Below the pieces are notes generated by a model. That model worked only from the letters and a program-made list of their open reading frames with translations, searched no databases and was not told the origin of the DNA. The translations under genes and the position numbers were made by a program. A stretch of 12,906 nt of DNA from Gallionellaceae bacterium (GTDB lineage: Bacteria; Pseudomonadota; Gammaproteobacteria; Burkholderiales; Gallionellaceae), in NCBI GenBank assembly GCA_021731185.1, contig JAKFXW010000162.1, positions 1 through 12,906 of the forward strand, given 5' to 3'. Positions 5,740-12,202 of the stretch are shown here, one piece after another (within the stretch, counting starts at the first letter, position 1; every line of letters begins with the position of its first letter).

Positions 5740-8602
5740 AATGTTGTGCTCCTGGTTTTTGATCGAGATCGTTACGGAATGCGGCATCAATTACTGCTTT
5801 TTGTTGCTCGGTATGTACGGCCAAATATCCGGCGGCGGGCGAAGCAGATGAAGGTCGCAACGCATAATCCAGCCGCATACTGCGCCGCAAATGGCGCAAT
5901 AAATAATGCTGGATTCGATGCCACGCACCCTGATTGCCGGGCTCTTCCTGACACCACACCACTTCGCTCGCATTAGGATACGCCGCCACTTGCGCTTCAA
6001 AATCAGCATGCGGAAAGGGATACAATTGCTCCAGCCGAATAATCACCATATCTTTAATCGCGCGCGCACGCCGCGCAGCCAGCAACTCGTAATAAATTTT
6101 TCCACTGCACACAATTATACGGCGAATTGTATTAGCATCCATCGCATCCACTTCGGCTATCACGGGCTGAAATTTCCCACTCGTTAATTGCGCTAAAGGA
6201 GAAGCCGCATCTTTGCTACGCAACAAGCTCTTGGGGGTAAACACGATCAGCGGTTTTCTGGTTTTGCGTAACATTTGCCGCCGCAGCAAATGAAACATTT
6301 GCGCGGAATTGGAGGGTACGCACACTTGAATATTGTAGTCCGCACACAGTTGCAAATATCGTTCAATGCGCCCGGACGAATGCTCCGGCCCCATGCCTTC
6401 ATACCCATGCGGCAACAACATCACCAGCCCACACTTGCGCCCCCATTTAGCTTCACCCGAGGTGATGAATTGATCGATCACCACTTGCGCGCCATTGGCA
6501 AAATCGCCAAATTGCCCTTCCCAAATAACCAGCGAGTTCGGCTCTGCACTCGCATAGCCATATTCAAAAGCCAACACCGCTTCCTCAGACAATATGGAAT
6601 CAATGACGATGAAATCAGCTTGGCCGCGCAATTTTAAATTAGGAGGGGAAATATTTTGCAAGGGAATATATTCACCCGCCCGCCAGTCCACCCGATTTTG
6701 GTCATGCAAGGCGGCATGTCGATGAAAGAAAGTGCCTCGTCGGCAATCTTGTCCAGACAAACGAATGGGGTAACCTTCAACCAGCAGGCTGGCATAGGCC
6801 ATATTTTCGGCCATGCCCCAATCCAAATCCAACTCGCCACGCCCCATTGCACTGCGATCAGAAATAATTTTTTCCACGCGCGAATGTAATTTAAATTGCT
6901 CTGGAATGTGGGTCAAACGTTGCGCGAAATATTGTAAATTTTTCAGCGGCACGGCCGTATCAACTGGCACATCCCACGGCACGTCATCTTTAAACATAGC
7001 CCAACTGACCGCGTGCTCCGTATTAAAGTTTGTCAGTACAGGTTGAATTGGATTATTACCTGCATCCATCGCTAGACGATAATCGGCAATCATTTCGTCA
7101 GGTTCATTTTTTTGAACGACTCCCTCCGCAATTAATTTTTCTGCGTACAGCGTCCGCGTGCCAGGATGCTTATTGATATAGGAATACATGAAAGGCTGCG
7201 TGACCATCGGCTCATCCTGCTCATTATGTCCAAGCTTGCGGAAGCACACCAAATCGATCACCACATCTTTGCCGAATTCCATACGATAATCCAATGCAAT
7301 TTCTGCAATAAGCAACACCGCTTCCGGGTCATCTGCATTTACGTGAAATATCGGCGCATCAATCATTTTGGCCACGTCGCTGCAATACAAAGTGGAGCGA
7401 GAATCACGCGCATCCGAACTGGTAAATCCGATTTGATTATTGATAATGATATGCACCGTGCCGCCCGTTCGATAGCCGCGAGTCTGTGATAGACTTAATG
7501 TTTCCATCACTACTCCTTGCCCGGAAAAAGCGGCATCTCCGTGCAGCAACACTGGCAGCACCGCCCTGCCATCCTTGTCACCCCGACGATGCTGACGCGC
7601 ACGCACCGATCCTTCCACCACTGGATTCACAATTTCCAAATGTGAAGGATTAAATGCCAACGTCAAGTGCATCGCGCCGCCTGGCGTAGCAATGTCAGAA
7701 GAGAATCCCTGATGATATTTCACATCGCCTGAGCGTAACGCATGATTATGTTTGCCTTCAAATTCAGCAAACAAATCGCGCGGTAATTTACCCAGCGTAT
7801 TCACCAGCACATTCAACCGTCCGCGATGCGCCATGCCTATCACCGTTTCGCGCACATGCTGACTGCCAGCACGCTGCAGCAAATGATCCAGCAGGGGAAT
7901 TAACGTGTCGCTTCCCTCCAGAGAAAAACGTTTTTGCCCGACATATTTGGTATGTAAATATCGCTCCAGCGTTTCTGCAGCAGTGAGCCGCTCTAAAATT
8001 CGGCGGCGTTGTGCTTTCACAAAACTGGGTTTGCCGCGCGCACCCTCCAATCGATTCTGCACCCAACGCTTGAGTGACAAATCGTTGATGTACATATATT
8101 CCGCGCCGATACTGCCACAATAAGTCTGCTGCACTAACTCCACAATTTCACGCAGCGTCATACGATCTGCACCGACCAAAGAACCCGTCTCAAAAGTGGT
8201 CTGCATATCTGCTTCTGTCAAACCATAATGCGCGGGACTCAGCTCCGGCACATCCGGTCTCGCATGGCGATTAAGTGGATCAAGATTCGCCACCCGCACG
8301 CCCATAAAACGGTGCGCGTTAATCATCTGCAACACAGCAACCTGCTTGCGCTCAAGGCTGGTATGGGTCGAAGTCGCGCTAGCAGATTGTGTGGGCAATG
8401 CCGCAAACGCTTTTTGTATAGGCGAGTGCGCCACATCGCGAGTAGATTTTTCTGATGATTGCAAAGCATCAAAATACGCGCGCCACTCTTCCGTCACAGA
8501 CGCGGGATCAGCCAGATAGGTTTCATACATGCCTTCAACAAAAAGCGCGTTCGCACCGAACAGCGCGGAATTGCCTTGCATGGTTTTCATGATTGAGGTC
8601 AC
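5729..8602 (-). CDS. odhA: OdhA/SucA, 2-oxoglutarate dehydrogenase E1 component
   Basis: This 957-residue protein is the thiamine-diphosphate E1 subunit that decarboxylates 2-oxoglutarate and loads succinyl onto the E2 lipoyl group. The N-terminus (NSALFGANALFVEGMYETYL) is the usual E1o N-terminal segment. Family marks include MAHRGRLNVL (about 257-266), KYHQGFSSD, AFNPSHLEIVNPVVEGS, and the ThDP/Mg motif GDAAFSGQG (about 355) paired with NNQIGFT (about 388). WCQEEPGNQGAW lies near the C-terminus. The length is close to E. coli SucA (933). The GTG at 8602 is preferred because AAGGA lies six bases upstream and it overlaps the small upstream ORF in GTGA; ATG at 8590 is an alternative without a clear site. 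It overlaps odhB by 11 bases. Both motifs and length look intact. Confidence 0.97.
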   Translation of the reverse strand: MTSIMKTMQGNSALFGANALFVEGMYETYLADPASVTEEWRAYFDALQSSEKSTRDVAHSPIQKAFAALPTQSASATSTHTSLERKQVAVLQMINAHRFMGVRVANLDPLNRHARPDVPELSPAHYGLTEADMQTTFETGSLVGADRMTLREIVELVQQTYCGSIGAEYMYINDLSLKRWVQNRLEGARGKPSFVKAQRRRILERLTAAETLERYLHTKYVGQKRFSLEGSDTLIPLLDHLLQRAGSQHVRETVIGMAHRGRLNVLVNTLGKLPRDLFAEFEGKHNHALRSGDVKYHQGFSSDIATPGGAMHLTLAFNPSHLEIVNPVVEGSVRARQHRRGDKDGRAVLPVLLHGDAAFSGQGVVMETLSLSQTRGYRTGGTVHIIINNQIGFTSSDARDSRSTLYCSDVAKMIDAPIFHVNADDPEAVLLIAEIALDYRMEFGKDVVIDLVCFRKLGHNEQDEPMVTQPFMYSYINKHPGTRTLYAEKLIAEGVVQKNEPDEMIADYRLAMDAGNNPIQPVLTNFNTEHAVSWAMFKDDVPWDVPVDTAVPLKNLQYFAQRLTHIPEQFKLHSRVEKIISDRSAMGRGELDLDWGMAENMAYASLLVEGYPIRLSGQDCRRGTFFHRHAALHDQNRVDWRAGEYIPLQNISPPNLKLRGQADFIVIDSILSEEAVLAFEYGYASAEPNSLVIWEGQFGDFANGAQVVIDQFITSGEAKWGRKCGLVMLLPHGYEGMGPEHSSGRIERYLQLCADYNIQVCVPSNSAQMFHLLRRQMLRKTRKPLIVFTPKSLLRSKDAASPLAQLTSGKFQPVIAEVDAMDANTIRRIIVCSGKIYYELLAARRARAIKDMVIIRLEQLYPFPHADFEAQVAAYPNASEVVWCQEEPGNQGAWHRIQHYLLRHLRRSMRLDYALRPSSASPAAGYLAVHTEQQKAVIDAAFRNDLDQKPGAQHYAN

Positions 8603-8790
8603 TGCTTTTCCTTTGGATTGTTTTTCAGCACGGATAGATTGCTCTCCAGCACGGGCTTATCAAATAGCTGCTTGATCCGCGCTTCGGCATTTTCTAGCAG
8701 CTTCGGATTTTGCTGATACGCCATCAATAGAAATCTGCGATTAGCCTCGATTTCTTGCAACAAAATAAAATTTTTCTCTGCCGTTGTCAT
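8599..8790 (-). CDS. Small helical protein of unknown function, partner of the nucleotidyltransferase gene
   Basis: This is a 63-residue ORF, charged, apparently all-helical and lysine-rich at the C-terminus (NNPKEKQ). It has no signal peptide or membrane segment. It is kept as a gene because its ATG overlaps the nucleotidyltransferase stop in ATGA and its own TGA overlaps the odhA start in GTGA, so it lies tightly between two translated genes. No family is recognised. By context it could be the second component of a toxin-antitoxin or nucleotidyltransferase pair, but it is much shorter than a HEPN toxin and shows no RxxxxH motif. Confidence 0.6.
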   Translation of the reverse strand: MTTAEKNFILLQEIEANRRFLLMAYQQNPKLLENAEARIKQLFDKPVLESNLSVLKNNPKEKQ

Positions 8791-9275
8791 TTTAGTGCCT
8801 GAATTTTTCGCAGCTCTTCGACATCAATTAAATCCTTGCTACGCCCTGTGCCCGTTTTCATCACAATCAAATGCTCAATCGAAGCAACAGGTATGCGGAT
8901 CGAGCCGACCTCGACCATTGTCGCATCGCGCCGCAAGTCGGTAAACGAAACCACAGGTCTTACCAGAATATCCAGCACTGTGGCCATTGCCTCTGATCCG
9001 CGCAAACTAAAAGCCAGCATCCCTTTTTCGCGATACCACTGATCCATCAGCTTTGCGTCAGCCAATGCGTCCAGATTAACCGGAATGGCCGGATGTAAAT
9101 TAGATGCTTTTGCCACAGACAAAAACTTGTGCAAATTATCTGCATCCATTGCCAACACCACATCAACATCCATCGTGACACGTTGATAGCCTTGCAACGC
9201 CACCGCCAGCCCACCCACCAAAACAAACTCAACTTTCGCTTCGACGAGCATCTTAACCAAATTAAACATGCTCAT
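8787..9275 (-). CDS. MNT/AbiEii-like nucleotidyltransferase-fold protein
   Basis: This 162-residue protein carries the nucleotidyltransferase signature GGLAVALQGY followed by RVTMDVDVV. These give the GG motif at 21-22 and the metal-binding D-x-D at D36 and D38, near the N-terminus as in the DNA polymerase-beta superfamily. Similar short proteins occur as AbiEii/AbiGii-type toxins, MNT antitoxins and uncharacterised DUF6036-type genes. Known enzymes of these groups transfer AMP or NMP to proteins or tRNAs; the target here is unknown. The ATG at 9275 has AGGGG nine bases upstream, within a hairpin. It is followed with a 4-base overlap by a 63-residue ORF and then odhA, so its insertion puts odhA under coupled translation. 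It is not part of the usual TCA cluster and is probably acquired. Confidence 0.75.
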   Translation of the reverse strand: MSMFNLVKMLVEAKVEFVLVGGLAVALQGYQRVTMDVDVVLAMDADNLHKFLSVAKASNLHPAIPVNLDALADAKLMDQWYREKGMLAFSLRGSEAMATVLDILVRPVVSFTDLRRDATMVEVGSIRIPVASIEHLIVMKTGTGRSKDLIDVEELRKIQALK

Positions 9276-9281
9276 GTCTTA

Positions 9282-9312
9282 GCACCCCTGTAAAAAATTG
9301 GGTGCAATGCAC
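9282..9312 (-). promoter_or_regulatory. Inverted repeats over the nucleotidyltransferase ribosome-binding site
   Basis: GCACCC (9282-9287) and GGGTGC (9300-9305) form a perfect 6-bp stem just ahead of the nucleotidyltransferase start. Its Shine-Dalgarno AGGGG lies partly within the stem. It overlaps a perfect 11-bp palindrome GTGCAATGCAC (9302-9312). Either could be an operator or a translational control hairpin. This is suggestive only. Confidence 0.35.
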
Positions 9313-9438
9313 GTGTCGCAACAGCGGCGGGATGGGCGCACCGTGGGGTGTTGGTGTGGGTTGCGGATGACATGGTTTGTTTAGTTTGTCATTTTCATTT
9401 GGTGGGATTATTCAGAAATCAAGAACAGACCACATTTA

Positions 9439-9628
9439 TCACTCAATAGTTACGTCACCATGCAGCAAGCCAAATGGCTGGAGTGTTATCTTGCGAAATG
9501 GACATGCTTAAATGCAGCGTTTCATCATTGCACTCTTCTATCACCAGCCCCAGCGTACCCATAATCGTATTTTGGAAAGATGATTGCATTTCCGCCAATG
9601 TCCATATTTTTGGGGCGGTAGGACTCAA
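9439..9628 (-). pseudogene. Frameshifted remnant of a PaaI-type hotdog thioesterase
   Basis: On the minus strand the first frame, from about 9628, gives APKIWTLAEMQSSFQNTIMG followed by TLGLVIEECNDETLHLSMSI. That is a typical N-terminus of small PaaI/YbdB-like hotdog-fold acyl-CoA thioesterases. The frame then runs into a stop at 9455-9457, but shifting by one base near 9480-9484 restores the family motif QPFGLLHG. The second frame stops at 9439-9441, right where HGGASV and the rest of the domain should follow. So there is one single-base frameshift plus loss of about the last two thirds of the gene. No good ATG start remains; TTG at 9626-9628 is a possible one. It cannot make an active enzyme. 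Confidence 0.75.
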
Positions 9629-9651
9629 AACATATCTCCGTTACCGTTTAA

Positions 9652-9852
9652 GGGCATCTCTAAAAATCCAACTTCTGTCGCCATACTGTGTTGCTCGCCA
9701 AAAATTACTTCTAACATATCCAACATATGCGTCGTTATAATTTGTTGTTTGCGCCTTGTCTGGCTTATAACCAGCCACTTGGCTGCCGTTTTTTGGCGGC
9801 CTAGTGGAATGGCTAGTTGTTCCATCAATAATTTGAATTTTTAGAGGCACCC
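9652..9852. mobile_element. 201-bp MITE-like element with IS5-type ends and TTAA target duplication
   Basis: The left end GGGCATCTCTAAAAATCCAA and the right end read in reverse, GGGTGCCTCTAAAAATTCAA, match at 16 of 20 positions and stay similar for a few bases more. TTAA flanks both ends (9648-9651 and 9853-9856), as expected for a 4-bp target duplication. Ends of this type and a YTAR-like target are known from the IS5 family. No transposase is encoded inside; the short ORFs are uninformative, so it is a non-autonomous element or an internally deleted IS. An inner hairpin lies at 9775-9807. It sits only 8 bases beyond the gltA stop codon. Confidence 0.72.
9775..9807. repeat. Hairpin inside the MITE-like element
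   Basis: CCACTTGGCTGCC (9775-9787) pairs with GGCGGCCTAGTGG (9795-9807) across a 7-base loop GTTTTTT, with two imperfect positions. It could pause or end transcription leaving gltA, but no T-run follows the stem. Confidence 0.6.
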
Positions 9853-9860
9853 TTAAGCTG

Positions 9861-11147
9861 TTATCTTTTTCCTAACGGCACATAATCGCGCTGTGTCGCG
9901 CCTTGATAAAGCTGCCGCGGGCGGCCTATCTTGCGCTCACTGTCCGAGATCATTTCATTCCATTGCGAAACCCAACCGATCGTGCGGGCAACCGCAAAAA
10001 TAACGGTGAACATGTTAGTTGGTATACCCAACGCGCGCAGAACAATACCAGAATAAAAATCCACATTCGGATAAAGTTTGCGCTCAATAAAGTAAGTGTC
10101 ACGCAAGGCAATTTGCTCCAGCTCCAGAGCCATCAGGAACATCGGGTCGTTCTCCAGCTTAAGTTCTTTTAACACTTCGTAGCAGGTTTCACGCATAACA
10201 TTGGCGCGTGGATCCATATTTTTATAGACGCGATGGCCGAATCCCATCAGACGATATTTTTTGTCTTTCACGCCTTTCATAAAGTCGGCCACGCGCGACA
10301 CATCGCCGATTTCTTCCAGCATTTTTAACACCGCCTCATTCGCACCGCCATGCGCCGGCCCCCATAAAGCAGCAATGCCAGAGGACACGCAGGCAAATGG
10401 ATTCGCGCCACTGGAGCCAGCCAGCCGCACGGTTGAAGTAGAAGCGTTTTGCTCATGGTCGGCATGTAAAATGAAAATTCGCTCTAAGGCGCGTACCAAT
10501 TTTGGATTGGGTACATATTCTTCGGTGGGCGTGGCAAACATCATGTACATCAAATTTTCCACGTAGCTGAAGGCATTTTTTGGATACATGAATGGAAAAC
10601 CAGTGTAGTACTTATACGTCATGGCAGCGATGGTCGGCACTTTGGACAGCAGGCGCAATGCCGATATTTCGCGATGTTCGCGATTATTAATATCCAGCGA
10701 GTCATGATAAAAAGCGGACAGCGCACCAACTACGCCCACCATCACCGCCATCGGGTGTGCGTCGCGCCGGAAACCGTTAAAAAAGCGCGCGAGTTGGTCA
10801 TGCACCATGGAATGATTTTTTACTTTCTTACTAAAATCTTCTTTGTGCGCCGCATCCGGCAATTCGCCATACAGCAGCAAATAGCACACTTCCAGAAAAT
10901 CAGAATGCTCCGCTAATTGCTCGATAGGATAGCCTCGGTAATAAAGCTGCCCGGCATCGCCATCGATAAACGTAATGTTGGAAGTGCAGCTGGCAGTCGA
11001 TAAATATCCCGGGTCATACGTAAACATCCCCAGCTTACTCAACTCTCGAATATCAATGACATCCGGACCGAGTGTGCCAGAAATAATGGGCAACTGGATG
11101 CTTCTACCATCGTCCAAGGTTAACGTAGCCACGCGATCTGTTTTCAT
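9861..11147 (-). CDS. gltA: Citrate synthase (type II)
   Basis: This 428-residue enzyme condenses acetyl-CoA with oxaloacetate to citrate, the entry step of the TCA cycle. The catalytic residues are visible as H266 in WGPAHGGANE, H305 in GFGHRVYKNMDPR and D363 in VDFYSG, aligning with H264, H305 and D362 of E. coli. The length and N-terminal domain are those of the large proteobacterial form, usually hexameric and NADH-inhibited. The start at 11147 (MKTDRVATL) is chosen over an ATG nine codons upstream because TTGGAG lies six bases ahead. It follows sdhE after 45 bases and would share its transcript. The downstream link to odhA is broken by a 585-bp region with a mobile element and a pseudogene. 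Confidence 0.97.
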   Translation of the reverse strand: MKTDRVATLTLDDGRSIQLPIISGTLGPDVIDIRELSKLGMFTYDPGYLSTASCTSNITFIDGDAGQLYYRGYPIEQLAEHSDFLEVCYLLLYGELPDAAHKEDFSKKVKNHSMVHDQLARFFNGFRRDAHPMAVMVGVVGALSAFYHDSLDINNREHREISALRLLSKVPTIAAMTYKYYTGFPFMYPKNAFSYVENLMYMMFATPTEEYVPNPKLVRALERIFILHADHEQNASTSTVRLAGSSGANPFACVSSGIAALWGPAHGGANEAVLKMLEEIGDVSRVADFMKGVKDKKYRLMGFGHRVYKNMDPRANVMRETCYEVLKELKLENDPMFLMALELEQIALRDTYFIERKLYPNVDFYSGIVLRALGIPTNMFTVIFAVARTIGWVSQWNEMISDSERKIGRPRQLYQGATQRDYVPLGKR

Positions 11148-11192
11148 ATTGACTCCAATTTGTTGATGCTGCAATTTACTTGAAATATTCTT

Positions 11193-11477
11193 TCAGACTG
11201 CCCGCAATAATTTTAATACTGTCTCATGCTGCTGATTTAACGCTGGAGCCTTTTCATTTGCGATATTTTCACCTGAGATCAAACCCCACAGATCGGCATC
11301 TGATAGATCGAGAAGTGTATCAAATGTAGCCTGCTGTGCGGCATCTAACTGTGCGAAATGCAGTGCAATGAATCGCCCCAAAACAATATCCAATTCCAAC
11401 AACCCGCGCCGACAACGCCAGCGCACTCGCTCCAAATACCTGGATTGATCGACCCTGGATTGATCAACCTCGGTCAT
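11193..11477 (-). CDS. sdhE: SdhE, FAD assembly factor for succinate dehydrogenase
   Basis: This 94-residue protein promotes covalent attachment of FAD to the flavoprotein subunit SdhA. The family motif RGLLELD is present at residues 24-30 within RWRCRRGLLELDIVLGRF. The start at 11477 overlaps the sdhB stop in ATGA, giving translational coupling; a longer reading from 11558 would run deep inside sdhB and is rejected. Residues 4-8 and 9-13 are both VDQSR, produced by a 15-bp tandem duplication with one base difference. It lies ahead of gltA, as in many betaproteobacteria. Confidence 0.93.
   Translation of the reverse strand: MTEVDQSRVDQSRYLERVRWRCRRGLLELDIVLGRFIALHFAQLDAAQQATFDTLLDLSDADLWGLISGENIANEKAPALNQQHETVLKLLRAV
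11440..11470. repeat. 15-bp tandem duplication in the 5' end of sdhE
   Basis: On the coding strand GTTGATCAATCCAGG is followed directly by GTCGATCAATCCAGG, a one-base difference over 15 bases. It adds five in-frame residues (VDQSR twice) to the N-terminus of SdhE, outside the RGLLELD motif. Confidence 0.85.
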
Positions 11478-12172
11478 ACCGTGCGCTTCATCATCATGTA
11501 TTTTATTTTGCCAATCGCCTTGGTCGGATTCAATTCTTTCGGACACACATCCACGCAATTCATAATCGTGTGGCAGCGAAACAAGCGATACGGGTCTTCC
11601 AAATTATCCAAGCGTTCGCTGGTAACTTGATCACGGCTATCGGCTATAAAACGATAGGCTTGCAACAATCCAGCAGGGCCTACAAATTTATCTGGATTCC
11701 ACCAAAACGAAGGACATGCAGTGGTGCAACAGCCACACAAAATACATTCATATAATCCATCCAACTCCGCGCGCTGTGCGGGAGATTGCAACCGCTCGGT
11801 TTCCGGCGGCGGATCGTTATTCACCAAGTAAGGTTTGACCGAATTATATTGCTTAAAAAATTGCGTCATATCGACCACCAAATCGCGTATGACAGGCAAG
11901 CCCGGCAACGGACGCAAAGTAATCGGCTCTTTCAAACTGGAGAGCTGCGTGACGCACGCCAAGCCGTTGCGTCCATTGATATTCATCGCATCCGAACCGC
12001 ACACGCCCTCACGACAGGATTTTCGCAGACTCAAACTATCGTCCTGCTGCTTAATCAGCAGCAACGCATCCAGCAACATCATCTCGCCCGCCACAATATC
12101 CAGATCGTAATCCTGCATGTGCGGCTGCTCGTCAATCTCAGGATTGTAGCGGTAAATATTAAATTTCATCAT
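11474..12172 (-). CDS. sdhB: Succinate dehydrogenase iron-sulfur subunit
   Basis: This 232-residue protein carries electrons from the FAD of SdhA to ubiquinone in complex II. The N-terminal [2Fe-2S] ligands are C53, C58, D61 and C73 in CREGVCGSDAMNINGRNGLAC; Asp at the third position is normal and is also found in E. coli SdhB. The C-terminal [4Fe-4S] and [3Fe-4S] ligands lie in CILCGCCTTAC (143-153) and in CHTIMNCVDVC (200-210). AGAGG on the coding strand at 12177-12181 serves either of two adjacent ATGs; the second (12169) has the better spacing. It overlaps sdhE by four bases. The expected sdhA partner is not directly upstream; an unrelated ORF ends 30 bases ahead. Confidence 0.97.
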   Translation of the reverse strand: MMKFNIYRYNPEIDEQPHMQDYDLDIVAGEMMLLDALLLIKQQDDSLSLRKSCREGVCGSDAMNINGRNGLACVTQLSSLKEPITLRPLPGLPVIRDLVVDMTQFFKQYNSVKPYLVNNDPPPETERLQSPAQRAELDGLYECILCGCCTTACPSFWWNPDKFVGPAGLLQAYRFIADSRDQVTSERLDNLEDPYRLFRCHTIMNCVDVCPKELNPTKAIGKIKYMMMKRTV

Positions 12173-12202
12173 GTCACCTCTAGTAGTTTTTCTTAACCAT
12201 AT

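Noticed and set aside
4624..5790. Longer OdhB start at 5790
   Set aside because: The 17 extra residues lie in odhA and are not part of the family; MLIEVKVPQL at 5739 with GGAG upstream is the usual N-terminus.
9625..9850. Two short minus-strand ORFs and two plus-strand ORFs inside the MITE-like element
   Set aside because: They show no transposase motifs or family resemblance, and they run across the element ends; chance ORFs.
11988..11990. Asp in place of the third Cys of the SdhB [2Fe-2S] motif as a possible lesion
   Set aside because: E. coli and many other SdhB proteins have Asp at this position, so it is a normal ligand variant.
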